Below are positions 13,884 through 21,210 of a stretch of 33,995 bases of DNA, piece by piece; positions within the stretch are counted from its first letter, which is position 1; each line of letters opens with the position of its first letter. The stretch comes from Methylobacterium crusticola. Lineage in GTDB: Bacteria; Pseudomonadota; Alphaproteobacteria; Rhizobiales; Beijerinckiaceae. The DNA lies in assembly GCF_003574465.1 (NCBI RefSeq), contig NZ_QOWC01000082.1, forward strand, positions 1 to 33,995, written 5' to 3'. The notes below the pieces were generated by a model. It did not search any database and had not been told where the DNA came from. It worked only from the letters and a program-made list of their open reading frames with translations. Both the position numbers and the translations under genes were made by a program.

Positions 13884-15887
13884 TCAGGCGAATTCCAGGA
13901 TCACGGCGTCGACCGCGAGGCTGTCGCCCTCCTTGGCCTGGATGGTCTGGATGGTGCCGTCGCGCTCGGCGCGCAGCACGTTCTCCATCTTCATGGCCTC
14001 CACCACGGCGAGCGGCTCGCCGGCCTTCACCTCCTGGCCCGCCGTGACCATGATGGCCTTCACGAGGCCGGGCATGGGGCAGAGCAGCTGCTTGCCGGAC
14101 CCGCCCACCTCCTTGACGGGCATCAGGGCGGCGAGGTCGGCCTCCCGCCGGGTGTAGACCCGCGCCTCCGCGGCCGCGCCCGCGTGCTGGAGCGCCACCC
14201 CGTTGAGGAGCCCGCGCACCTGGATCGCCGCCGGCTCGCCCCCGATGGTGCCGGTCCAGACCGGCTCGCCCGGGCGCCACCGGCTCTCGACCGGCCAGGT
14301 GACGCCGTCCGCGAACGCGACCGCGATCCCGCCGTCGACGGTCTCGACGGTCGCCTCGAAGCGCTGGTCGCCGAGCATCACCACCCGGTCGCGCTCGAAG
14401 CGCAGGAGCTTCGGGTCCCGCATCTGGCCGGAGATGTTGCGCTTGCGCTCGTTGAGGCCGTGGTCGATGGCCGCCGCCGCCGCCGCCATCCGGCGGGCCG
14501 CCTCGCCCTCGGGCCGGGGCGCCTCGAAGCCGTCCGGGAACTCCTCCGCGATGAAGCCCGTGGAGAGCTGCCCCGCCTGCCAGCGCGGGTGGTGCATCAG
14601 GGCGGAGAGGAACGGGATGTTGTGGCGGATGCCGTCGATCGCGAAGGCGTCGAGGGCCCGGGCCTGCGAGCGGATCGCGGCCTCGCGGGTCGGCGCCCAG
14701 GTCACGAGCTTGGCGATCATCGGATCGTAGTGGATCGCGATCTCGCTCCCCTCCTCGACGCCGGTGTCGTTGCGCACGGTCGCGCCGCCGTGCTCGCCCT
14801 CCGCCGGGGGCCGGTAGGTGGTGAGCCGGCCGATCGAGGGCAGGAAGTTGCGGGTCGGGTCCTCGGCGTAGACCCGGCTCTCCACCGCCCAGCCGTCGAG
14901 CCGCACGTCGGCCTGGCTGATCGGCAGGCGCTCCCCGGCTGCGACCCGGATCATCAGCTCCACGAGGTCGAGGCCGGTGATCATCTCGGTGACCGGGTGC
15001 TCGACCTGGAGCCGGGTGTTCATCTCCAGGAAGTAGAACGACTTGTCCTGCCCGGCGACGAACTCGACGGTGCCGGCCGAGTCGTACGCCACGGCCTTGG
15101 CCAGGGCCACGGCCTGCTCGCCCATCCTCCGGCGGGTCTCGGGGTCGAGGAGGGGGCTGGGTGCCTCCTCGATGACCTTCTGGTTGCGGCGCTGGATCGA
15201 GCACTCGCGCTCGCCCAGGTAGACGACGTTGCCGTGCTTGTCGCCGATGACCTGGATCTCGATGTGGCGCGGGTCGGTGATGAACTTCTCGACGAACACC
15301 CGGTCGTCGCCGAAGGAGGAGGCGGCCTCCGAGCGGGCGCGGGCGAAGCCCTCCGCCACCTCGGCCGAGGCGTGCGCGATGCGCATGCCCTTGCCGCCGC
15401 CGCCCGCCGAGGCCTTGATCATCACCGGGTAGCCGATCTCGTCGGCGATCTCGACCGCGTGCTCGGGGCTCTCGATCACGCCGAGGAAGCCGGGCACGGT
15501 CGAGACCTCGGCGGCGGAGGCCGCCTTCTTCGACTCGATCTTGTCGCCCATGGCGGCGATCGCGCCCGGATTGGGGCCGATGAACACGATCCCGGCGGCC
15601 TCGAGGGCCTTCGGAAAGGCCTCGCGCTCCGACAGGAAGCCGTAGCCCGGATGCACCGCCTGGGCGCCGGTCTGCCGGCAGGCCTCCACGATCTTGTCGA
15701 TGACGAGGTAGGACTGGGCCGCCGCGGCGGGACCGATCAGGACCGCCTCGTCCGCCATCGCCACGTGCAGCGCGTCGCGGTCGGCCTCGGAGTAGACCGC
15801 GACCGTCTTGATCCCCATGCGGCGCGCCGTCTTGATGATGCGGCAGGCGATCTCGCCCCGGTTGGCGATCAGGATCTTCTCGAACAT
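13884..15887 (-). CDS. pccA: Propionyl-/acetyl-CoA carboxylase biotin-carboxylase subunit (alpha)
   Basis: This is a 667-residue protein. In order: the biotin-carboxylase N-domain (KILIANRGEIACRIIKTARR), the ATP-grasp domain with the Gly-rich loop KASAGGGGKGMRIA, catalytic EMNTRLQVEHPVTE, and the C-domain. A linker/BT region follows, then a C-terminal biotinyl domain with EAMKMEN (biotin Lys about 633). The all-in-one alpha chain of about 670 residues matches PccA of alphaproteobacteria, not the shorter AccC. With PccB (not in window) it carboxylates propionyl-CoA to methylmalonyl-CoA; in methylotrophs this step serves glyoxylate regeneration by the ethylmalonyl-CoA pathway. The ATG at 15887 (MFEKILIANRG) is chosen; a GTG four codons earlier is possible. 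Methylcrotonyl-CoA carboxylase alpha is the main alternative. Confidence 0.92.
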   Translation of the reverse strand: MFEKILIANRGEIACRIIKTARRMGIKTVAVYSEADRDALHVAMADEAVLIGPAAAAQSYLVIDKIVEACRQTGAQAVHPGYGFLSEREAFPKALEAAGIVFIGPNPGAIAAMGDKIESKKAASAAEVSTVPGFLGVIESPEHAVEIADEIGYPVMIKASAGGGGKGMRIAHASAEVAEGFARARSEAASSFGDDRVFVEKFITDPRHIEIQVIGDKHGNVVYLGERECSIQRRNQKVIEEAPSPLLDPETRRRMGEQAVALAKAVAYDSAGTVEFVAGQDKSFYFLEMNTRLQVEHPVTEMITGLDLVELMIRVAAGERLPISQADVRLDGWAVESRVYAEDPTRNFLPSIGRLTTYRPPAEGEHGGATVRNDTGVEEGSEIAIHYDPMIAKLVTWAPTREAAIRSQARALDAFAIDGIRHNIPFLSALMHHPRWQAGQLSTGFIAEEFPDGFEAPRPEGEAARRMAAAAAAIDHGLNERKRNISGQMRDPKLLRFERDRVVMLGDQRFEATVETVDGGIAVAFADGVTWPVESRWRPGEPVWTGTIGGEPAAIQVRGLLNGVALQHAGAAAEARVYTRREADLAALMPVKEVGGSGKQLLCPMPGLVKAIMVTAGQEVKAGEPLAVVEAMKMENVLRAERDGTIQTIQAKEGDSLAVDAVILEFA

Positions 15888-15937
15888 CGGTCCGCACACT
15901 CTGGTCGGTGAGGAGGGTCGGGCGCCGCACGCCCAAG

Positions 15938-15956
15938 CTGCTTCCCGTTAAAGCAG
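15938..15956. promoter_or_regulatory. Inverted repeat upstream of pccA
   Basis: CTGCTT-CCCGTTA-AAGCAG is a perfect 6-base inverted repeat with a 7-base centre, about 50 bases before the pccA start in a 142-base gap. Position and symmetry fit an operator, but it resembles no site I can name. Confidence 0.4.
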
Positions 15957-16029
15957 TTGCGGGCGTTGGGAAAGCTGGCCGCGCGCCGAGGGCGTTCGGC
16001 CGGGCATGGGCGCGCGGCCCGGCCCGTTT

Positions 16030-17154
16030 TCAGGCCGCCCGGGCCGGCACCTCCGGGTGGACCACGAAGCAGCCCTTGCCCCGCTCCTTGGCCGCGTAGA
16101 GTGCCGCGTCGGCGCGCGCCATCAGCGCCGCGCCGGCCTCGGCTCCCCCCGCCGGGCGGCAGGCGATCCCGATGCTGGCCCCGACCCGGACCGTCGGCCC
16201 GTCGTCGAGCACGAAGGGCAGGGACATCGCGCTGACGATGCGACGGGCGAGCAGCGCGGCCTGCTCCTCCCCGGCCCCGCCCGCCACGAGGACGAACTCG
16301 TCGCCGCCGAGGCGGGCCACCAACCCGCCCGCCCCGAGGCAGTCCGACAGGCACGCCGCCGCCGCGCAGAGGAGTCGGTCGCCCGCCCCGTGGCCGTAGG
16401 TGTCGTTGACGCCCTTGAATCCGTCGAGATCCAGGCAGAGGAGCGCGAACCGCGCCTCGCCGGCGCACCGCTCCGCCAGCTGCTGCTCCAGGGCGCGCCG
16501 GTTGGCGAGGCCCGTGAGGCTGTCGCGCATGGCGCGCGCCTCCATCTCCTCCTCCGCCACCATCACGGCCACCAGCATGCGGTTGATCCGGAAGGCCGCG
16601 TTGCCGACGACCAGGAGGTAGACCGGGATCTCCAGGGCGAGGATGGTGAGGAGCGTGCTCCCGCTCCAGAGCGCGCCGACGCCGAGGGGCGCGATGCAGA
16701 CGACCAGCTGCAGCACGGCGCCCCGGGGCGCGACGTAGCTGCGCACCACGAGGCCGCCGCTCACCGCCACGGCCGACGTGGCGGCCAGGACCTGGAACGC
16801 CGGGTCGCCGGTCAGCATCGCCGCCATGGTGGTGACGCCCACGAGGGCGCACCAGACGTGGTCGAGGGTGATGAAGAGGTCGGTGGGCGTGTCGCGGCCC
16901 GCCGCAGCGCGCCGGTAGGACGCGACCAGCGCGGACAGGCGCGCCGCGTTGAGCGCGAGGTCGAAGGCGGCGAGGCCGATGTGGAACGGCGTCGGGTGCC
17001 GGATCGCCCCGATGACGTTGATGAGCGTGAGGTCGAGGAGCCCAACGAGCCAGATCGGAACCAGCCCGTACATGTGGGCCCGCAGCGTCGCGCGCACCCG
17101 CTCCGAGACGGGCAGGTTGCAGTCGGCGAGCCAGGCGGTGAGGCGCCAGCGCAT
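16030..17154 (-). CDS. Membrane-bound diguanylate cyclase (GGDEF)
   Basis: This is a 374-residue protein from the ATG at 17154 (MRWRLTAWLADCNLPV). About six hydrophobic segments occupy residues 30-190. The GGDEF domain follows: RDSLTGLANRRALEQ, LDLDGFKGVNDTYGHGAGD, and the active-site loop RLGGDEF (GGDEF at 283-287). It should make cyclic di-GMP from two GTP. The inhibitory I-site (RxxD five residues before GGDEF) is absent; GAGG stands there, so product feedback at that site is unlikely. No EAL domain is present. The frame stays open to 17364, but the extra Arg/Ala-rich 70 residues look non-coding and the chosen start resembles related proteins. The signal sensed by the membrane part is unknown. 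Confidence 0.9.
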   Translation of the reverse strand: MRWRLTAWLADCNLPVSERVRATLRAHMYGLVPIWLVGLLDLTLINVIGAIRHPTPFHIGLAAFDLALNAARLSALVASYRRAAAGRDTPTDLFITLDHVWCALVGVTTMAAMLTGDPAFQVLAATSAVAVSGGLVVRSYVAPRGAVLQLVVCIAPLGVGALWSGSTLLTILALEIPVYLLVVGNAAFRINRMLVAVMVAEEEMEARAMRDSLTGLANRRALEQQLAERCAGEARFALLCLDLDGFKGVNDTYGHGAGDRLLCAAAACLSDCLGAGGLVARLGGDEFVLVAGGAGEEQAALLARRIVSAMSLPFVLDDGPTVRVGASIGIACRPAGGAEAGAALMARADAALYAAKERGKGCFVVHPEVPARAA

Positions 17155-17482
17155 GGGAGAGAAGGCGAGGTTCGGACGCCCGCCGGCCTGCCCGAACTGG
17201 CCGCAGCAGGCCCGCCGCAGGGCTCTTGCCGCCCGCAACGCCCGCGCGGCCCCGGGCGCGACCCGGTCCCGCCCCATGTCGGCGGCACCGCGCGACCGGG
17301 CTCCGTCGGACCTGTTCTCCGCCCTTGACCTAAGGCTCATGGACCGACGTTCCGCCTTCCCCACGCGTCGGAGATCCTGGCACGCCGATCGATAGGATAC
17401 CCTTAAGGCACGTTCCCTTGCGTCATGTCGGGCGCCGTGGCCCGGTGGCGGCCGGCGTCGACCCGGCCGCGTGATCCAGCCC
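17155..17482. other. Intergenic region upstream of the diguanylate cyclase
   Basis: 328 bases between the diguanylate cyclase start and the stop of the next leftward gene. Part could encode an N-terminal extension of the cyclase (frame open to 17364, with candidate starts at 17277 and 17340). Otherwise it should contain the cyclase promoter. The short A/T-rich block near 17393-17415 is the most promoter-like part, but no elements can be assigned firmly. Confidence 0.4.
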
Positions 17483-17914
17483 TCAAGCGGCGTCCGCCCA
17501 GGCCTCGCCGGGGGCGCCGGCCCGGGCGCTGCCCGAGAGGGCGCAGGCCAGGAGCTGCTCGTGGCTCGACTCGGCCTCGCGGATCACCTCCCGGGCGATC
17601 TCGACGCCGAGGGGGGTCGGGCCGCGGCCGGCCGTGAGCGAGGCGGCGAGCCAGTGCGCGAGGTCGGCGTCGACGTAGCCGGTCGGGCGCTCGCCCCAGA
17701 CCGCGAAGTCGACCACCGCGGCGGTCAGGAAGGTGCCGAAGGCGGGATCCACGGACGCCACCGCCCGCTCGAGGGCGATCAGCATGTCGGCCTCCTCGCG
17801 GCAGCGGAAGCCGTCGGGGAGCAGCGTGCGGCCGAGTTCGCGCACGTCCTCCAGGCTGATGGCGCCCTGGGCGACGATACGGTTACAGAAGTCTTGCAGC
17901 GAAATCTTGATCAT
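17483..17914 (-). CDS. Uncharacterised 143-residue protein
   Basis: An ATG at 17914 (MIKISLQDFCNRIVAQG) follows a good ribosome site (GGGGAGG, eight bases upstream). The protein is soluble, acidic and mostly helical, with segments such as ISLEDVRELGRTLLPDGF, EEADMLIALERAVASVDPAF and VGIEIAREVIREAE-like helices. Spacing of the helices recalls TerB-like or other all-alpha tellurite/stress proteins, but no diagnostic motif is present and I do not assign a family. The C-terminal 20 residues are Ala/Gly-rich. It stands alone on the left strand between the L,D-transpeptidase and the diguanylate cyclase. Coding potential is supported by the ribosome site and normal amino-acid composition. Confidence 0.75.
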   Translation of the reverse strand: MIKISLQDFCNRIVAQGAISLEDVRELGRTLLPDGFRCREEADMLIALERAVASVDPAFGTFLTAAVVDFAVWGERPTGYVDADLAHWLAASLTAGRGPTPLGVEIAREVIREAESSHEQLLACALSGSARAGAPGEAWADAA

Positions 17915-18037
17915 CTGTCGTGCCTCCCCGGCCTTTGTTTGCGCCGGTGCTTGTCCCTGTCTGATGTCGACTATGCAGGAGAGGCAGCAGGTGGGGAGTT
18001 AACGGCCGAATCTGAATCCGCGTTCAGGTTAAGCTGA

Positions 18038-18057
18038 GGCAACGCGATTGCGTTGCC
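18038..18057 (-). terminator. Hairpin after the L,D-transpeptidase gene
   Basis: GGCAACGC-GATT-GCGTTGCC is a perfect 8-base stem with a 4-base loop, 18 bases downstream of the leftward stop at 18076. A T-run is lacking. A weaker repeat (CTGAA-TCCGCG-TTCAG, 18012-18027) follows. Confidence 0.6.
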
Positions 18058-18075
18058 AGAGTCTTGCGGGAATGC

Positions 18076-18657
18076 TCAGCGCACGATCACCTTCGCGTCG
18101 GGGCCGACCCGGTTGTAGAGGTCGACCACGTCGATGTTGCGCATCCGGATGCAGCCCGACGAGGCGGCCTGGCCGATCCGCTCCGGCTCGTTGGTGCCGT
18201 GGATGCGGTAGAGCGTGTCGCGGTTGCCGTCCGCGAGGTAGAGGGCGCGGGCGCCGAGCGGGTTGGCGGGCCCGCCCTTCATTGGATGGACGTGGGGCCA
18301 GCGCTTCACCATCTCGGCCGGGGGGTTCCAGTCCGGCCAGGGCGCCTTGCGGAAGACCCGCGCGGTGCCGCTCCAGCCGTAGGCCTCGTCCCCGACGGTG
18401 ACGCCGTAGCGGACCGCCTTGCGGTCGGGCAGCACGTAGTAGAGCTGGCGCTGCTTCGTCTCGACCACGATGGTGCCGGGGGCCTCGCCGGTCGGGTCGT
18501 CGATGAGGTAGCGGGCGTAGAGGCGGTCGACCTCGCCCTCCGGCACCATCGCCATCCAGGCCGCGTCCTGCGCCGACAGCTCCGGATCCGGGATGGGCTT
18601 GTACAGGCACCCCGGCAGCGCCAGGACGACCGCGAGGGCGAGGCAGTGGCGGCGCAT
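18076..18657 (-). CDS. L,D-transpeptidase (YkuD family), probable lipoprotein
   Basis: A 193-residue protein. The N-terminus MRRHCLALAVVLALPGC is a short lipoprotein-type signal with Cys17 as the likely lipidated residue (the -2 Pro is unusual). The YkuD domain covers about 60-193: TIVVETKQRQLYYVL, then the active site HGTNEPERIGQAASSGCIRM with His153 and nucleophile Cys169, and the terminal DVVDLYNRV. Such enzymes make 3-3 cross-links in peptidoglycan or attach proteins to it, in the periplasm. The ErfK/YbiS-type proteins are very numerous in Hyphomicrobiales, so the exact role is open. It is a single leftward gene divergent from the deacetylase-like gene. Confidence 0.92.
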   Translation of the reverse strand: MRRHCLALAVVLALPGCLYKPIPDPELSAQDAAWMAMVPEGEVDRLYARYLIDDPTGEAPGTIVVETKQRQLYYVLPDRKAVRYGVTVGDEAYGWSGTARVFRKAPWPDWNPPAEMVKRWPHVHPMKGGPANPLGARALYLADGNRDTLYRIHGTNEPERIGQAASSGCIRMRNIDVVDLYNRVGPDAKVIVR

Positions 18658-18873
18658 GGTCGGGAGACCTCTCAGGCAGTCCGGCGACGTGGAATCATGG
18701 TTGACCGAATCGGACCCTAGAGCTTGGCCGCGGCGTCGCGAAGCCTCCGCGTGCGGCCGGGCCGCAGTTCCGCGGCCTGTGTTGCGTCCGGGTCAGCGTC
18801 CTGCCACGGTGGAACCGGGGTGGGGCCGGCCGCGGGGCGGGCCTTGAGGAACGCTCAACCTGGCGCGGGTGCG

Positions 18874-19803
18874 ATGACGACGCTCTATCTCTGCCATCCG
18901 GCCTCCCTCGACCACGCCATGCCGCCGGGCCATCCCGAGCGGGCGGACCGGATCCGGGTCATCGAGCGGGTGCTCGAGGACGAGCGCTTCGGCACCCTGG
19001 TGCGCGAGCAGGCGCCGCGGGCCGACCTCGCGACGGCGGCGCTCGCGCACCCGGAGGCCTACGTCGCGGCGATCGCCGAGGCGGCCCCCCGCGAGGGAAT
19101 GGTGGCGATCGACGCGGACACCGTGATGTCGCCCGGCACCCTGGAGGCGGCCCTGCGGGCGGTCGGGGCCGCCGTGCAGGCCGTCGACGAGGTGATGACC
19201 GGCCGGGTCGGGAACGCCTTCGCGGCCATGCGCCCGCCCGGCCACCACGCCGAGCGCGCGCGCGCCATGGGCTTCTGCCTCTTCAACAACGCCGCCGTCG
19301 CGGTCCGGCACGCCCGGGCCCGCTACGGCGCGCAGCGCGTGGCCCTGGTCGACTGGGACGTCCACCACGGCAACGGCTCGCAGGACATCTTCTGGGGCGA
19401 CCGGGACGTGATGTACTGCTCGACCCACCAGATGCCGCTCTTCCCCGGCACCGGCGCGGCCTCGGAGCGCGGCGACCACGACACCATCGTCAACGTGCCC
19501 CTGCACCCGGGCGACGACGGCACGACGTTCCGGGAGGCCTTCGCGCACGGCATCGCGCCGCGGCTCGACGCCTTCCGCCCCGACCTGATCGTGATCTCGG
19601 CCGGCTTCGACGCGCATTGGCGCGACCCCCTGGCCAACCTCAAGCTCACCGAGGCCGACTTCGCCTGGGCCACCCGGGAGGTGATGGCGGTCGCCGACCG
19701 CCACGCCGGCGGCCGGGTGGTCTCGCTGCTCGAGGGCGGCTACGACCTCGAAGGGCTGTCGCGCTCGGTCGCGGCGCACGTCGAGACGCTGATGGGGCGC
19801 TGA
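18874..19803 (+). CDS. Histone-deacetylase-family amidohydrolase
   Basis: This is a 309-residue protein. The arginase/deacetylase fold is shown by HPERADRIRVIERVL, MRPPGHHAE (catalytic His124/His125), GFCLFNNAAVAV, and the zinc ligands in DWDVHHGNGS (D162, H164) and ISAGFDAHWRDPL. LLEGGYDLEGL is the typical C-terminal motif. Bacterial members act on acetylpolyamines, acetoin-related or other N-acyl substrates; the native substrate is unknown. The ATG at 18874 is used; upstream in-frame sequence is not conserved-looking. Its stop is 39 bases from the convergent ribB stop. A deacetylase beside ribB/aroC is, as far as I recall, a recurring arrangement in this order. Confidence 0.92.
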   Translation: MTTLYLCHPASLDHAMPPGHPERADRIRVIERVLEDERFGTLVREQAPRADLATAALAHPEAYVAAIAEAAPREGMVAIDADTVMSPGTLEAALRAVGAAVQAVDEVMTGRVGNAFAAMRPPGHHAERARAMGFCLFNNAAVAVRHARARYGAQRVALVDWDVHHGNGSQDIFWGDRDVMYCSTHQMPLFPGTGAASERGDHDTIVNVPLHPGDDGTTFREAFAHGIAPRLDAFRPDLIVISAGFDAHWRDPLANLKLTEADFAWATREVMAVADRHAGGRVVSLLEGGYDLEGLSRSVAAHVETLMGR

Positions 19804-19842
19804 GGCCGGCGCCGGCTCCCGGGGCCGCGCCGCCCCGGAAGC

Positions 19843-21141
19843 CTAGCACTCGAGCGGCTCGTCCCCCACCATCTCGATGCCGAAGCCCGAGAGGCCGACA
19901 TAGGCCCGCGAGGCGCTCGAGATGTTGCGGATCGAGACCACGCCGAGGTCGCGCAGGATCTGGGCGCCGAGGCCGACCTCGCGCCACTGGCGCACCCGGG
20001 CCGCCTCGGCGCCGTCGCCCGCCCCGTCGGGGAACTGCGACAGGGGCACGCCGGCGGTGCCATCGCGCAGGTACACGAGCACGCCGCGGCCCTCCTGGGC
20101 GAAGCGGCGCATCACCGCCTCGATGGTCCGGCCGCCCTCGATCACGTCCGCCACCACGTTCGAGCGGTGCAGGCGCACGAGCACGTCGCGCCCCTCGCCG
20201 ATGCGCCCGTGCACGAAGGCGAATTGCTGCATCGGCTCGAAGGGCGTGGTGTAGGCGTAGCCCGTGAGCGCGCCCCACTCGGTCTTGACCGGGAAGCTGC
20301 CGACGCGCTCGACGAGCTTCTCGCGCGCCTGCCGGTAGGCGATGAGCTCCGCCACCGAGATCTGCCGCAGGCCGTGCTTCTCCGCGAAGGCGGCGATCTG
20401 CGGCCCCTTCATGACGGTGCCGTCGTCGTTGGCGAGCTCGCAGATCACCCCGACGGGCGGCAGCCGCGCCAGGCGGCAGAGGTCGACCGCGGCCTCGGTG
20501 TGGCCCGAGCGCATCAGCACGCCGCCGTCCCGGGCGATCAGCGGGAAGACGTGGCCGGGGCGCACGAAGTCGGCCGCCCCCATGTTGCCGTTGGCGAGCG
20601 CCCGCACGGTGTTGCAGCGCTGCTCGGCCGAGATGCCGGTGGTCAGCCCGTGCTTGACGTCGACCGTGACCGTGAAGGCGGTGCCGAGCGGCGCGTCGTT
20701 GGAGGTCACCATCGGCTCGAGGCGCAGGCGCCTGGCCTCCCCGGGCGTGATCGGCGCGCAGACGATGCCGCAGGTGTTGCGGATGATGAACGCCATCTTC
20801 TCCGGGGTGCAGAGCGAGGCCGCGACGACGAGGTCGCCCTCGTTCTCGCGATCGTCGTCGTCGGTGACGATCACGATCTCGCCGCGGGCGAAGGCGTCGA
20901 TCGCCTCGTTCATGGACGCGTGGGTCACGGGCATCTCCTGCCGCGGGGGCATGAGCCCCAGGAAGTCGTTGGGCGTCACGGCCCCGCCGGTCTCGCGGGC
21001 CACGAGGGCGGCGGTCTCGCGCGACAGCCACGGGGCCGGGTTGTTGCACAGGCCCGTCACCGACGCGGGCGACAGGCCGCAGCGCCGGGCGAAGTCGAGG
21101 CGGGTCACGCCCTGCCGCCGGAGCCAGTCGCCGAGTTTCAC
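19843..21141 (-). CDS. ribB: 3,4-dihydroxy-2-butanone-4-phosphate synthase with N-terminal HTH and degenerate RibA-like C-domain
   Basis: This is a 432-residue, three-part protein. Residues 1-62 form a Cro/XRE-type helix-turn-helix (WLRRQGVTRLDFARRCGLSP, then ASVTGLCN, ending GGAVTPNDF). From about 76 comes the DHBP synthase domain that converts ribulose 5-phosphate to the four-carbon riboflavin precursor: DDDDRENEGDLV, HGLTTGISAEQR, RPGHVFPLIARDGG and RSGHTEAAVDL. From about 290 the chain follows GTP cyclohydrolase II (VLVRLHRSNVVADVI), but all three zinc cysteines are missing, so this part should not be an active RibA. It is a RibBX-type hybrid as described in proteobacteria. Start is the GTG at 21141. 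It is 53 bases downstream of aroC but also has its own promoter-like sequence. No FMN riboswitch was seen. Confidence 0.93.
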   Translation of the reverse strand: MKLGDWLRRQGVTRLDFARRCGLSPASVTGLCNNPAPWLSRETAALVARETGGAVTPNDFLGLMPPRQEMPVTHASMNEAIDAFARGEIVIVTDDDDRENEGDLVVAASLCTPEKMAFIIRNTCGIVCAPITPGEARRLRLEPMVTSNDAPLGTAFTVTVDVKHGLTTGISAEQRCNTVRALANGNMGAADFVRPGHVFPLIARDGGVLMRSGHTEAAVDLCRLARLPPVGVICELANDDGTVMKGPQIAAFAEKHGLRQISVAELIAYRQAREKLVERVGSFPVKTEWGALTGYAYTTPFEPMQQFAFVHGRIGEGRDVLVRLHRSNVVADVIEGGRTIEAVMRRFAQEGRGVLVYLRDGTAGVPLSQFPDGAGDGAEAARVRQWREVGLGAQILRDLGVVSIRNISSASRAYVGLSGFGIEMVGDEPLEC

Positions 21142-21147
21142 CCGCCC

Positions 21148-21175
21148 GTCATAGCCCGGCGGCGGTTTCGGTCAA
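21148..21175 (-). promoter_or_regulatory. Predicted ribB promoter giving a leaderless transcript
   Basis: Read leftward, TTGACC (21175-21170), a 16-base spacer and TATGAC (21153-21148) form a good sigma-70-type promoter. Only six bases separate the -10 from the GTG at 21141, so transcription would begin at or next to the start codon. No Shine-Dalgarno is needed in that case. Confidence 0.55.
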
Positions 21176-21191
21176 AATGAATTCGCCGTGA

Positions 21192-21210
21192 AATTCAGTC
21201 CGGCTGAATT
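21192..21210. promoter_or_regulatory. Inverted repeat spanning the aroC stop, upstream of the ribB promoter
   Basis: AATTCAG-TCCGG-CTGAATT is a perfect 7-base inverted repeat. It overlaps the last codons and stop of aroC and lies 17 bases upstream of the ribB -35 element. It is A/T-rich for this genome. It could be an operator, possibly for the HTH domain of RibB itself, or a weak terminator for aroC. Confidence 0.45.

Noticed and set aside
13420..15936. 838-residue leftward ORF
   Set aside because: The first 687 codons are an out-of-frame reading of pccA; the real cyclotransferase begins at GTG 13875.
17395..17440. General-stress (EcfG-type) promoter near GGGAACGTGCC on the minus strand
   Set aside because: A GGAAC element is present but no CGTT element follows at the required 16-17 base spacing.
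19843..21141. Bifunctional RibBA (with GTP cyclohydrolase II activity)
   Set aside because: The zinc-binding cysteines of GTP cyclohydrolase II are missing, so only the RibB activity is claimed.
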